A model generated the notes under the pieces. It was not told the DNA's origin, searched no databases, and saw only the letters and a program-made list of their open reading frames with translations. DNA of 64,000 bases from JABHIE01 sp964584805 (GTDB lineage Bacteria; Planctomycetota; UBA1135). The DNA lies in contig CAZPAY010000011.1 in assembly GCA_964584805.1 (NCBI GenBank), forward strand, positions 1 through 64,000, in the 5' to 3' direction. Position 1 is the first letter of the stretch. Each line of letters starts with the position of its first letter. The translations under genes were made by a program, and so were the position numbers. Shown here one piece after another: positions 34,626 to 44,855 of this stretch.

Positions 34626-35270
34626 CTATTCAGATTCAGGCAAGCCCTCATTGGGCGTTTCTGCAGCATCTTCCCCTCGCGCTGCGGCCAAAAAGGCGGC
34701 GGGGTCGAGCGCAATGTCAGCTGAATCGTCATACCGCTTCGTTTTTAGGGCTTGCTCAGCGGCCAAATTCTTACGCGCGCGCATGGCATCCGTGTCACGG
34801 GGGTCGACATCTAGTGCTTTTTGGTAGTAGGCAAGAGCCTCATCAATGTCACCTTGAGCTGCTGCAAGAGCGCCGGCTCGCTTTGCGCAACCAGCATGGA
34901 CATCGGCCAATACGCCAAAAACAGCGAGTGCTGCACCGGCATACCCGGCCCTTTCAAGGGCATCGGCCCACTGCTCTGCTACGGCATGATTGTTTGGAGA
35001 TTTAACGAAAGCGCGACGCAATTGACGAGCCTCGGCGTCCGCATTGCGAGTTAAGCGGCTGAAACGAGCGGCGAGACCTGATGTGCCTGCGCCAATTTTG
35101 CCCAGGACCCCGCTACCGTCATCCGCTAAAGCCGCGCGTGCCAACAAATCAGCTGCTCTCGCCTCGCCAGGGGCAAAATCGAGAACTTGATCGCAAAGTT
35201 CCATGGCAAAATCTGGCTGCCCGCGGTCTAAGGCTTGCTCGGCTCGGTCTAGGTGTGTTTTTAGGTTCAT
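34626..35270 (-). CDS. Tetratricopeptide-repeat protein
   Basis: A 214-residue soluble protein with at least two or three TPR-like helical repeats: HLDRAEQALDRGQPDFAMEL at the N-terminus, and GDIDEALAYYQKALDVDPRDTDA around residue 145, the clearest TPR. There is no signal peptide, and the C-terminus is acidic. TPRs mediate protein contacts; no partner is apparent. It is just upstream of rpsT and divergent from def. Confidence 0.75.
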   Translation of the reverse strand: MNLKTHLDRAEQALDRGQPDFAMELCDQVLDFAPGEARAADLLARAALADDGSGVLGKIGAGTSGLAARFSRLTRNADAEARQLRRAFVKSPNNHAVAEQWADALERAGYAGAALAVFGVLADVHAGCAKRAGALAAAQGDIDEALAYYQKALDVDPRDTDAMRARKNLAAEQALKTKRYDDSADIALDPAAFLAAARGEDAAETPNEGLPESE

Positions 35271-35317
35271 GCGTGGAATGTGAGGTGAGAGTATTCTAAT
35301 GGCTTACACGGCCTGAC

Positions 35318-35850
35318 ATGGACATCATCCTTTACCCCGACCCGCGCCTGCGTGCGCGCAACCTCCCCATCACTTCCTTCGATGCGGCTCTTCGTGAGAC
35401 GACGGAGGAAATGTTTGAGTTAATGTACAAAAGCCAAGGCGTTGGTTTAGCCGCGCCACAAGTGGGTTTGAATATCCGCTTGATGGTTTTCAACCCCGGC
35501 GAAAAAGAGGGTGAAGAGGCCAAAGAAATTGTTTTGTGCAACCCAAAAATTACCGCCAAGTCCAAAGATAAAGAATTTGGAGATGAGGGGTGTTTAAGTT
35601 TCCCCGAGATTAGCGGCAGCATTGCGCGGCACATTTTTGTGCGTGTTGAGGCGCAAGGCCTTGATGGCGAAAAGATTGAGTTAGAGCTTCGAAACTGGGA
35701 CGCCCGCGTTTTCCAACACGAATTCGATCACCTTGAAGGTCTCGTTTTTGTTGAGCGCATGACCGCCGCAGACAAGACTGTTGCCAAGCCAATTCTTGAG
35801 GGTTTACGCGCTGACTGGGCAAATACTCAATTGGCCACGGGTGACGCCTA

Positions 35851-35851
<1 letters not shown>
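35318..35851 (+). CDS. def: Peptide deformylase
   Basis: A 177-residue metalloenzyme that removes the formyl group from nascent proteins. All three motifs are present: GVGLAAPQVG (about 41-50), EGCLSFPE (metal-binding Cys) and QHEFDHLEG (HExxH form, about 130). It overlaps ribF by one base (TAATG), so the two are co-transcribed. The fmt gene, a frequent neighbour, is not here. Confidence 0.96.
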
Positions 35852-36896
<1,045 letters not shown>

Positions 36897-36903
36897 AAAA
36901 ATT

Positions 36904-36936
36904 CAGGCGCACCTTTTTAGGTGCGCCTGTTTTTTT
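36904..36936. terminator. Bidirectional terminator after tRNA-Phe
   Basis: CAGGCGCACCT, loop TTTT, AGGTGCGCCTG, then seven T residues; an A-run precedes the stem, so it also serves the minus-strand gene that ends at 36952. It terminates the def-ribF-tRNA transcript. Confidence 0.93.
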
Positions 36937-36951
36937 GTGGTCTGCAGTAAC

Positions 36952-38958
36952 TTAGTCAGAAACTTCTTCGGAAGCCTCTTCTGCAGTGGGCTCTTCGTCC
37001 GCAACTTCAGCATCAACGACAGTAGCTGCTGGAGCCGAACCGGCCATCATTGCAGCAAGATCAGGCGCAATCGTTGCACCGCTTGCACCAACTTTGACTT
37101 GTCTGGCTACTTCTTCAGCGACAGGCTCCTCTTCGACAGGTTCTTCCTCGGCGACCGGCGCTTCAGGCTCCTCTTCGATGACCGCATCAACGGCTGGCTC
37201 AGCGACCTCGGCCACAGGCTCTTCCTCGATGGCCGCTTCAACAGTAGGCTCTGGCTCAACAGCAGGCGCGGCAGTAACCGGCGAGCCCGCCATCATTGCA
37301 GCGAGGTCTGGAGCAATCGTTGCTCCACTCGCACCAACCTTTGTCTCGCTGACCACTTCCTCGACAACAGGTTCGGCTGCTGCGGCATCTTGCGACTGCT
37401 CGTCAGCTTCGGCCTGCGTGGAGTCAGCGCCCTCTTGGAATGGGGACGACTTGCGGCCACCACGACGACGGCGTGGCTTTGTGCCGGTGCTATCTTCACC
37501 GTCAGCGACAACAGCCTTTTTGCCATCAGCAGGCTTATCACCTGAATCACTTGCGTCAGAAGCAGCGGCTTCCATAGGCAGCTCTTCGTGAAGCGAAGTA
37601 GCCTTCTTTTCTTCCGGGGTTGCCGATGTGCCACGACCACGGCCGCGACGACGACGACGGCGGCGGCGAGGTGCATTCTCTTCCGCGGCGGCGCCTTTGC
37701 CACCACTCAGATCAACGCGGCCCAATTTCTTGGCCGCCGGCGCGTCTTTAAGAGGAATTTCGTCTTCGGTAAGAGCAGGAACCGTGCCCAAGGCGGCGCG
37801 ATCTTCTGGTGCAGCCGTACGACTAACTTCCTCTGCGGTTAAACCGAGGAACTCATTCAAAAAGCCATCTACAGGCGGAAGGCCCAACAGAGTCATGTCA
37901 AGCATGTCGGTTGCGCGGCGGCATGTGGCAGCGTCTGGAGCATTTAGCAAAAGCAAGCCCGCGGTCGAGCGGTCGGTGCCAAAAACCTTGACCAGCTTTT
38001 TAAAGCGTGCGCTGTAATCTTGCCAGTGACCCGTCTTACACTCAATCCAGAGCATCTTGCCGTCGATGACCGCCATGAGGTCGGCCTCAAATTCGCCGCC
38101 ATCAAAATCGGGGCCCTCGGGCAATGTTCCTTTAACATTTTGCAGCACCTGATAATCAGCCGCATTGCGCGTGCCCTTGAGCTTGCGCATGAGCATCCAG
38201 GTGACGTAAATCTCAAGCCAGCCACCCGTCAAGAACTGAGCGGTCGAGCCATCTTTCGTTGGGATGACGCGCAACTCTTTACGCGGTGAGCGGTGGTAAT
38301 AGAAATCTTTGAGCATGCCGTGGCGATGCAGCAAAGTACCAAACTGAACCGCTGCAGAGCGCTCACGCTCAGACCAACTATCAATCGAAATGCGACCCCC
38401 GCGATTTGCGGCGACCTGTTTTTTCATCTTGTCGTAAAACTTAGCGAGCGCACCGTAGTGCTGACCAAGGTGACGCGCAAGATGCTCAAAAGCCTCATTG
38501 CGATCAAGATCGTCTTGCCCCTCGAACACAATAACTTTGTGCTTCTTAAGGTAGTCGACAAGGACGCCCACTGGTGCGTCATCTGGCGGCTCTTTCGGCA
38601 ACGAACGACGGCGCTCGTCGTTTTGATTGCTGCTGCGATTGCCATTGCGACCCCCGCGCGAATTACGGCCACCGCGGCTATTGCCACTTTGCCCGCCATT
38701 GCCGGAATTACTTCCGCTACTGCGACTGCGGCCTCGTCCGCCTCTACGGCCTCGCGAACGACTAGAGTCGCCCTCGCGCGAAACGCTTCCGCCTCCGAGT
38801 TCGACTCGGAGTTTTGAGATTTCTTGTTGGAGTGCCCGTAGCTCGTCGGAAAGTTCTTCGATTGAGCCGGGGGCTGCATCCGAGGTGCGGGAGGCGCTGT
38901 TGTCGCTGCCGTCTGACGCACCAGAAAAAAGGCGCTGGATGATGCCCATGGTGCGCAT
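36952..38958 (-). CDS. RG-rich/acidic protein with DUF1887 (Card1/Can2-like) nuclease-type domain
   Basis: A 668-residue protein. Residues 32-55 are a short coiled coil; 64-118 are RG/SN-rich, like RNA-binding tails. About 120-370 resemble the winged-helix plus endonuclease part of DUF1887: FLTGGWLEIYV (242-252), then EADLM (Glu291, Asp293) and WIECKTG (Glu306, Lys308), a PD-(D/E)xK active-site pattern. Residues 431-438 are eight Arg, then GRGRG. From about 455 the chain is acidic (Ala, Glu, Val, Pro), interrupted by a basic patch near 495-503, and contains two identical 20-residue motifs (540-559, 622-641). There is no CARF domain. AGGA lies 8 bases before ATG 38958. Function is unknown; RNA or DNA cleavage is an inference. 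Confidence 0.75.
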   Translation of the reverse strand: MRTMGIIQRLFSGASDGSDNSASRTSDAAPGSIEELSDELRALQQEISKLRVELGGGSVSREGDSSRSRGRRGGRGRSRSSGSNSGNGGQSGNSRGGRNSRGGRNGNRSSNQNDERRRSLPKEPPDDAPVGVLVDYLKKHKVIVFEGQDDLDRNEAFEHLARHLGQHYGALAKFYDKMKKQVAANRGGRISIDSWSERERSAAVQFGTLLHRHGMLKDFYYHRSPRKELRVIPTKDGSTAQFLTGGWLEIYVTWMLMRKLKGTRNAADYQVLQNVKGTLPEGPDFDGGEFEADLMAVIDGKMLWIECKTGHWQDYSARFKKLVKVFGTDRSTAGLLLLNAPDAATCRRATDMLDMTLLGLPPVDGFLNEFLGLTAEEVSRTAAPEDRAALGTVPALTEDEIPLKDAPAAKKLGRVDLSGGKGAAAEENAPRRRRRRRRGRGRGTSATPEEKKATSLHEELPMEAAASDASDSGDKPADGKKAVVADGEDSTGTKPRRRRGGRKSSPFQEGADSTQAEADEQSQDAAAAEPVVEEVVSETKVGASGATIAPDLAAMMAGSPVTAAPAVEPEPTVEAAIEEEPVAEVAEPAVDAVIEEEPEAPVAEEEPVEEEPVAEEVARQVKVGASGATIAPDLAAMMAGSAPAATVVDAEVADEEPTAEEASEEVSD
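37036..37095 (-). repeat. 20-residue protein repeat, copy 2
   Basis: Encodes residues 622-641 of the DUF1887-type protein, including GASGATIAPDLAAMMAG. The protein motif is identical to copy 1 but several codons differ synonymously, which suggests that selection maintains the peptide. Confidence 0.85.
37282..37341 (-). repeat. 20-residue protein repeat, copy 1
   Basis: Encodes residues 540-559 of the DUF1887-type protein, with the same amino acids as copy 2, 82 residues upstream. It sits at the start of an acidic low-complexity segment and looks like a short linear binding motif. Confidence 0.85.
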
Positions 38959-39045
38959 ATTGTGTCCTAAAACCCGAAAAGTTACAAGGGGGTAATTAAA
39001 ATTGCTTCAACCACCCCTTTGTAGAAAATCGGAAACCCTCAAACC

Positions 39046-41184
39046 ATGCTCTTCGCCACCCTTGCGCTAGCCGTTATGCCTCAAGACGACCCCGCTGCCC
39101 ACGAGCACCCTGCGAATCACTTGATTCACGAGACCAGCCCCTACCTGCTTCAACACGCACACAACCCTGTGGACTGGTATCCGTGGGGCTCCGAGGCTTT
39201 AGAGCGCGCAATTGCCGAAGATAAAGTGATTTTCTTGAGCATTGGCTATTCCGCCTGCCATTGGTGCCATGTGATGGAGCATGAATCCTTCGAGAATGCC
39301 GAAATCGCGGCTTATCTCAATGCAAACTACATTTGCATCAAGGTCGATCGGGAAGAGCGGCCTGATTTAGACGACTTGTATATGCAGGCCGTCCAAAGGA
39401 TGACAGGCTCCGGTGGTTGGCCGATGACGGTTTTCCTGACACCTGACTTAAAGCCTTTCTATGGCGGTACCTACTTCCCTCCAGAATCGCGCTATGGTCG
39501 ACCAGGGTTTTCAGACATCATCCACCGCATTGCAGATGCCTGGAAGTCAGAACACGATGAAATCGTAAAAAGCGCCGACGCCATGGCTGAATCGCTGAAA
39601 TTTGAGATGCGTGGCAATGGTGCTGGCGAGTTGCCAAACTCTGAGGAATTGACCAAACTCGAATCAAATTGGGTCGGCTCATGGGGCTCGATTTATGACT
39701 CCACTTGGGGTGGATTCGGCTCTGCGCCCAAATTTCCGGCTGGCAATGCCTTGCGATGGCAGCTTCAATCCGGTGGCGCCGCCGGTCGCGAGATGGCTTT
39801 GCACACTTTGCAGAAAATGGCAACGGGCGGGATGTACGACCAACTCGGTGGCGGTTTTGCCCGCTACAGCACAGATGAAAAGTGGCTCATCCCTCACTTT
39901 GAAAAAATGCTCTATGACCAAGGCACGCTGGTGCCAGCCTACCTCGAAGCGTGGCGCGTAACCGGCGAAGATTTCTACGCGCGTATTGCTCGCGAAACTT
40001 GTGACTACCTTTTGCGTGAGCGCCGTGTAGCCGAGGGGGGCTTCCGAGCAAGCACGGATGCAGATTCCGAAGGCGAGGAGGGTTTGTTCTTCGTTTGGAA
40101 TCCCGCGCAAATTCGCGAGGGTCTATTGCAAACTCTCAGCGGCGCGGGCGACACAAAAGTGAAAGAAAGCGACCTATCCGCCGACGAGCGTGAAGACTTA
40201 AACGCCGATGTCGAGCTCGCTCTCCGCGCTTACGGTGTAGACGATCACGGCAACTTTGAGCATGATGGCAACAGCGCGCTCACCCGATGGAGCACATTAA
40301 ATGCCCAAGAGGAATCCGAGTTGAAAGGAATCCGGCAACGATTGCTGCAAGCGCGAAATCAACGGATTCATCCAGGCGATGATGACAAAGTGCTAACCGC
40401 TTGGAATGGCCTTGCCATCAGCGCACTCTCGCAAGCGGGACGGATGCTAGGAGACGCGCGCTACACCGAGGCCGCTCAAGATGCGGCTCGCTTTTTGATG
40501 AAAAACCTGCGCAAAGACAGTGGCCGCTACAGCCGCTCTTGGCGCATGGGCAAGGCCCAGCACGCCGCAGTACTTGAAGATTACGCCTATCTGTCTCGCG
40601 GTTTATTAGATTTATTTCAGTCAACCGGAGACGAGCGCTGGCTTGCCGAATCGGAATCAATATCTAAAATCATATTGCAGGATTTCTATGATGAAGAAAC
40701 GCATATTTTTTGGGACACCGATGGGTCAGACAAAACATTGCTTCATCGTTTAAAGTCACCTTGGGACGGCGCCATCCCGTCGCCCAACGCGGTGGCGATA
40801 GAGAGTTTGACACTGCTTCACGCTTTCACACAGAATGATAAATGGCTAAGCGCTGCTCGTGAAAACTTGGCCGCAATGATACCCATGTTTAAAAATAATC
40901 CGCGTGGATTTGCCGCAACATTGCGTGCACTAAAAATGGTTGTCGACGAGCCAGCTGTCGCCGTGATTATCGGGACGGGTAACGCAACGAGCTTGCGCGC
41001 CTGGTCACAACGGCTGTATTCCGCCGACCAACCGGCTCACCTTGTTGTGCTCAAAACGAGCGCAGATGCAAGTTCCAGCTTGGGCCTCTTTGCAAACCGT
41101 AAAGCTAGCGAGGGCAAGGCAACGCTCTATCTTTGCCAAGGCAAGACTTGCCAAGCCCCCGTTTCTGACCCGAATCAGTTTTAG
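39046..41184 (+). CDS. YyaL/DUF255-family thioredoxin-like protein
   Basis: A 712-residue protein. The N-terminal DUF255 thioredoxin fold starts with NHLIHETSPYLLQHAHNPVDWYPW and has the CxxC site in YSACHWCHVMEHESFE, then DREERPDLD and GGWPMTVFLTPD. The remaining two-thirds is an alpha/alpha barrel of the N-acylglucosamine-2-epimerase/glucosidase type (LLYDQGTL-like MLYDQGTLVPAYLEAWR, KVLTAWNGLAISAL). The family is widespread, from bacteria to human SPATA20, but its reaction is not established. The first ten residues are hydrophobic and may be a short signal. It converges on the cytochrome gene with 3 bases between. Confidence 0.88.
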   Translation: MLFATLALAVMPQDDPAAHEHPANHLIHETSPYLLQHAHNPVDWYPWGSEALERAIAEDKVIFLSIGYSACHWCHVMEHESFENAEIAAYLNANYICIKVDREERPDLDDLYMQAVQRMTGSGGWPMTVFLTPDLKPFYGGTYFPPESRYGRPGFSDIIHRIADAWKSEHDEIVKSADAMAESLKFEMRGNGAGELPNSEELTKLESNWVGSWGSIYDSTWGGFGSAPKFPAGNALRWQLQSGGAAGREMALHTLQKMATGGMYDQLGGGFARYSTDEKWLIPHFEKMLYDQGTLVPAYLEAWRVTGEDFYARIARETCDYLLRERRVAEGGFRASTDADSEGEEGLFFVWNPAQIREGLLQTLSGAGDTKVKESDLSADEREDLNADVELALRAYGVDDHGNFEHDGNSALTRWSTLNAQEESELKGIRQRLLQARNQRIHPGDDDKVLTAWNGLAISALSQAGRMLGDARYTEAAQDAARFLMKNLRKDSGRYSRSWRMGKAQHAAVLEDYAYLSRGLLDLFQSTGDERWLAESESISKIILQDFYDEETHIFWDTDGSDKTLLHRLKSPWDGAIPSPNAVAIESLTLLHAFTQNDKWLSAARENLAAMIPMFKNNPRGFAATLRALKMVVDEPAVAVIIGTGNATSLRAWSQRLYSADQPAHLVVLKTSADASSSLGLFANRKASEGKATLYLCQGKTCQAPVSDPNQF

Positions 41185-41187
41185 CGA

Positions 41188-42507
41188 TTACCGCAGCAAT
41201 TCGGCCCAAAGCGTAAATGCAGCGCCCTCGGGGTGATCTGCAGGGTCACCTGGATCGCCAGCAAGCTGCACAGCAACGCGACAGGCAAACCACCGGTCGC
41301 CAGCGCCGGGCGTGACATCACAACTGTAATTCCCGGTTGCCGCGAGCGGGCGTCGTTGAACGACAATTGCACGCAATGCGTCCGTGCGCGATGAATCTAG
41401 GCGTGATGTAAACTTCGTCGCAGATACGGAGCGATGCAAAGGTTCAGGCATATGCTCAGGCACACGCGGCAAACATAAATCATGCCCTACTCCATCATGC
41501 ACGCGGAAATATGGTGCGTCTAAATAAGCCGCAACATCAATCGCACCCATTACACCTTTAACCAATTCCGAGCTCTTTGGAACGATATCCCAACTCATGC
41601 GAGCCGCCATCGTTTCTCCGTCGTGAGCAAGCTGCACATCAACCGCCACTCCTGGCTCATTCCGCCAATCAAGCGGCCATAAAAGCATGCGCGTTTTCGG
41701 AATTGCAGACCATGCCTCACTTAAATCACCCTCGGGTAAAACTGTGACGGAATGCATTTTAATTTGCTCGGCATGCGGGATTTCGTCCCCCATCAATGAC
41801 TGCACCTTTTTCGCCAATCCCATAAGCTGATCTTCGGGCAAAGGGAATGCCGGCATAGGCGAGCCCGGCATGCCAAATCGGATGCGATTCATCAAACTAT
41901 GCGTATCGCGACCACCCTTTAACACGCCCGTCGCAAAAGCACGCGGGCGAATGGGGTTACCCAAAGAATCCTTTAGCGTCGTCAATACAGCAGGGACGCC
42001 ATCGCCATGACCCTCTTTGCCGTGGCAAATTCCGCAAGCGGCTTGATATAAATTTTCGACATCAACGCCTTCCGTTTCCAGCTCGTGCTCACCCGACGGG
42101 CATTTCAATTCTTCCTGAACCGCGCGCTCTTCCTCCGGCACAAGCGACAGCACAAATGCAGCAACATTGCGTGACCAGGATTTGGGCAGATGCTTATAGG
42201 CCGGCATTGCCGTGCCTGGGATGCCATTAAAGATGACATCAGTCACATCATCAAGCGTGGCTTTGCCGCCGCTGCCCGAAACGACTCGGAAAGGCTCGCG
42301 TGTGAAATCGCGCGGCCGCGGCATCAACATTTCGGCCATGTAGCCTGTCGCATCGCCCGTCCCCGCATGGCATTGGACGCAATGGCGCATGTACACCCAG
42401 CGACCAGGAGGGCCGTCAGGGTCTGGTTCTGGAGCGGTGTCTTGTGCGGTCAAGGTCGCTGTCGAGAGCAGCAAGAGCAAAAATGCAAGCAGGGAAGTAA
42501 TGCGCAT
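41188..42507 (-). CDS. Periplasmic di-heme cytochrome c with ethylbenzene-dehydrogenase-type domain
   Basis: A 439-residue exported electron-transfer protein. The signal peptide is MRITSLLAFLLLLLSTATLTAQ, which fixes ATG 42507 as the start (an upstream in-frame start would put 30 residues before it). Two cytochrome c domains have CVQCH (about residue 45) and CGICH (about 160), with distal Met candidates in GTAMPAYKHLP and GSPMPAFPLP. The last 200 residues (AWSAIPKTRMLLWPLDW, VDVQLAHDGETMAARMSWD) resemble the b-type heme-binding domain of ethylbenzene/DMS dehydrogenase gamma subunits. No oxidoreductase partner is nearby, so its redox role is open. Confidence 0.82.
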   Translation of the reverse strand: MRITSLLAFLLLLLSTATLTAQDTAPEPDPDGPPGRWVYMRHCVQCHAGTGDATGYMAEMLMPRPRDFTREPFRVVSGSGGKATLDDVTDVIFNGIPGTAMPAYKHLPKSWSRNVAAFVLSLVPEEERAVQEELKCPSGEHELETEGVDVENLYQAACGICHGKEGHGDGVPAVLTTLKDSLGNPIRPRAFATGVLKGGRDTHSLMNRIRFGMPGSPMPAFPLPEDQLMGLAKKVQSLMGDEIPHAEQIKMHSVTVLPEGDLSEAWSAIPKTRMLLWPLDWRNEPGVAVDVQLAHDGETMAARMSWDIVPKSSELVKGVMGAIDVAAYLDAPYFRVHDGVGHDLCLPRVPEHMPEPLHRSVSATKFTSRLDSSRTDALRAIVVQRRPLAATGNYSCDVTPGAGDRWFACRVAVQLAGDPGDPADHPEGAAFTLWAELLR

Positions 42508-42559
42508 GGGCAAAGAGTAACCCCTCGCCTTTTCTCCTGAAAGGTAAGACAATGCGCAA

Positions 42560-43795
42560 ATGACAACTTCGCCGACCGCCCCCGAAGTCACCGCCATTAT
42601 CGGCGGCGGTGCAGCTGGCTTATGCGCGGCGATTCATGCCCCCAAATCACTCCTCCTTGAAGCGGGCCCACAGTTTGGGCGCAAGATTTTGGCGAGCGGC
42701 GGTGGTCGCTGCAACATCCTGCCTGTCGTCTCAAGCGAGAGAGATTTTTCAACTTCGGGATCTTTGCAAATTGTAAAACGCATTCTGCGCACCTGGCCGG
42801 TTGCCAAGCAACGCGCCTTTTTTGAGGACGACCTTCGCATTCCCTTAATGGAAGAGCCAGATACGCAAAAGCTTTTCCCGCGTTCGCAGAACGCGCGAGA
42901 TGTGCGTGATGCCTTACTTACCCATGCAACGACTGCAGGCACAGTCATTCAAAAAAACTGGAAGGTGGCCGAGCTTTCCATGTCGGGCAATCGTTTTGAT
43001 ATTACTAACGAAAAAGGTGAGGTAATGCATGCACAAAAAATCATCCTCGCAGCTGGCGGACAATCCGTCCCGGCGACTGGCTCGGACGGATCTGGCTTTA
43101 CGCTAGCCAAGCAATTAGGGCATTCCATTTTGCCCGCATGCCCCGCGCTGGTCCCCTTATTGACCCGCAATGATCGATTGAAAGAATTGGCCGGGATTAC
43201 TTTGCCTGTTTCGTGGAAAGCATGCCTTGAAAATGGGAAGAAATTGGCCGCTTCACAAGAACTTAGTGCATTCTTGTTTACTCATCACGGCTTTAGCGGC
43301 CCGGCCGTTCTGGATGCGAGCCATTGGCACATTCAATCCCGCGCCACTATCACCGTTTCATGGCTAGGTCTAAGCCAAGCATTCTGGGAGGAAAAACTGA
43401 GCACGCGATCCTCTGGCAGCGGCACGGCCACCTTACGCAGCATCATCGCTCGACACTTGCCCAAACGCCTTGCAGAAACTTTGCCGACTTGGGTTGGATT
43501 ATCCACCTCTCAACAACTCGCGCAACTCGACCGCGAATCACGCAAAAAGCTCATGCAAGCGCTCACGGAATTCCCGTTGCCTATCAGCGGAAATCGCGGA
43601 TTCGAGGCCGCAGAAGCCACTTGTGGAGGAGTTCCGCTCGACGAAATCAACCCAAAAACGCTCGAAAGCCGCATCGTGCCGGGGCTCTACTTTTGCGGGG
43701 AAGTCCTCGATGTGCACGGTCGCATTGGCGGGTTTAACTTCCAGTGGGCCTGGGCAACAGGTCGACTGGCGGGTCTATCGGCAAGCCTCAAGTAG
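42560..43795 (+). CDS. HI0933/BaiN-family flavoprotein
   Basis: A 411-residue FAD-dependent oxidoreductase of the HI0933 family. The dinucleotide-binding start is IIGGGAAGLCAAI; GRKILASGGGRCNI (about residues 43-56) is the family signature, and the C-terminus GLYFCGEVLDVHGRIGGFNFQWAWATGRLAG is equally diagnostic. Members are found in most bacteria, and one is BaiN of bile-acid metabolism, but most have no known substrate. Its 3' end overlaps that of the convergent esterase gene by 21 bases. Confidence 0.87.
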   Translation: MTTSPTAPEVTAIIGGGAAGLCAAIHAPKSLLLEAGPQFGRKILASGGGRCNILPVVSSERDFSTSGSLQIVKRILRTWPVAKQRAFFEDDLRIPLMEEPDTQKLFPRSQNARDVRDALLTHATTAGTVIQKNWKVAELSMSGNRFDITNEKGEVMHAQKIILAAGGQSVPATGSDGSGFTLAKQLGHSILPACPALVPLLTRNDRLKELAGITLPVSWKACLENGKKLAASQELSAFLFTHHGFSGPAVLDASHWHIQSRATITVSWLGLSQAFWEEKLSTRSSGSGTATLRSIIARHLPKRLAETLPTWVGLSTSQQLAQLDRESRKKLMQALTEFPLPISGNRGFEAAEATCGGVPLDEINPKTLESRIVPGLYFCGEVLDVHGRIGGFNFQWAWATGRLAGLSASLK

Positions 43796-44818
43796 GCGAG
43801 GCAAACTAACTTCATAGCGATGGTCGGTGCGAAAATGCCCGCCGTCCCAAAAGTTTGATTCGTAAGGCACCCCGGCAGCGTCGAGCTTGGGCAAAAATCG
43901 GCGCAACGCCCACTGCAGGGCAAACTCGTCGGTTTCTCCGCAATCAAGGAAGAGCAAATCTAACTTTTTCAGAGCACTCGCATATTCGGTTTTTTCGACC
44001 ATATGAATAGGGTCTTTTTCGAGCCATCGTGCAAACACATCTTCTTGGAATGCGCCGGTTTCTGGATCAACCGGCAAATCAAAACCAAGCGACGCATCGG
44101 CATTTGGCGAGTAACAACTCGACATTGCCAAGCAATCCAAACCGCCGTGCTCTAGATTTCCCATGGACTGGCCGCGGCTCATCGCGTCCATGAATGCTTG
44201 AGGGCCACCGTATTTTTTCCAGCAAGTAAGTGCCTCGGGAAAGCCACGGTACTGACTTAAATCAAAAGCCATGTCGCCGGAGTGGCACGCCGCTGCACAG
44301 AAAAAGCCGGGGTTGCGCATCACCAATGTCAGGGCGCCGTACCCCCCGCTTGATTTGCCAGCAATGACACGACGCGAAACAGACTCATGTGTGTCAGACG
44401 ACACCCCGCCCGCGCCAGTTGCTTGCTCGACCGCAGGGATTAACTCTTCCAGCAACATCGTTTCGTAATCACCCGTTGCAGGTGAATTCATGTATTGCGC
44501 GCCACCTAATTTTGTCTCACATGATGGCCAAAGAAATACAGCTGGTGGAATACACTCTTCGTTCATTAAACGGGCAAGACGCTCAGGCAAGGTTTCATCC
44601 CAGAGGGACGTTTTGCTCAGCACCTTTAAGCCAAAACCGGTGAAGCCCGTGAGCAACACGACCAATGGCAAATCTGCGCCACCTACAGCTGGGACCAACA
44701 TCGGGTGCATACGCTCGGCGGGGTCACCCATTGGGTTGCCCGCAAGCGCTTCCGAATCCACGACGAAGCCCGTCAATCGTGCGCCGGCGGCAAGTTCTCG
44801 TTCAAAGAGGTCTGGCAT
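43775..44818 (-). CDS. Alpha/beta-hydrolase, putative esterase (esterase D-like)
   Basis: A 347-residue hydrolase. LPLVVLLTGFTGFG is the oxyanion strand, AGKSSGGYGALTL is the nucleophile elbow (G-x-S-x-G around residue 173), LDCGETDEF supplies the acid and WDGGHFRTDHR the catalytic His. It matches the IroE/esterase D type of family, with no signal peptide. Substrate unknown. It is divergent from the MltA gene across 37 bases. Confidence 0.8.
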   Translation of the reverse strand: MPDLFERELAAGARLTGFVVDSEALAGNPMGDPAERMHPMLVPAVGGADLPLVVLLTGFTGFGLKVLSKTSLWDETLPERLARLMNEECIPPAVFLWPSCETKLGGAQYMNSPATGDYETMLLEELIPAVEQATGAGGVSSDTHESVSRRVIAGKSSGGYGALTLVMRNPGFFCAAACHSGDMAFDLSQYRGFPEALTCWKKYGGPQAFMDAMSRGQSMGNLEHGGLDCLAMSSCYSPNADASLGFDLPVDPETGAFQEDVFARWLEKDPIHMVEKTEYASALKKLDLLFLDCGETDEFALQWALRRFLPKLDAAGVPYESNFWDGGHFRTDHRYEVSLPRLLEACR

Positions 44819-44855
44819 AGAGGAATCTTACCTTCCTGCGCCGTATCCTGACTAG

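Noticed and set aside
36986..37591. 201-codon Ser/Thr/Ala-rich open frame antisense to the acidic tail of the DUF1887-type protein
   Set aside because: Arises from low-complexity coding on the other strand; the real frame has a ribosome binding site and a recognisable domain.
36952..38958. Idea that the DUF1887-type protein is a type III CRISPR ancillary effector
   Set aside because: No CARF domain in the protein, no repeats resembling a CRISPR array and no cas gene in the window.
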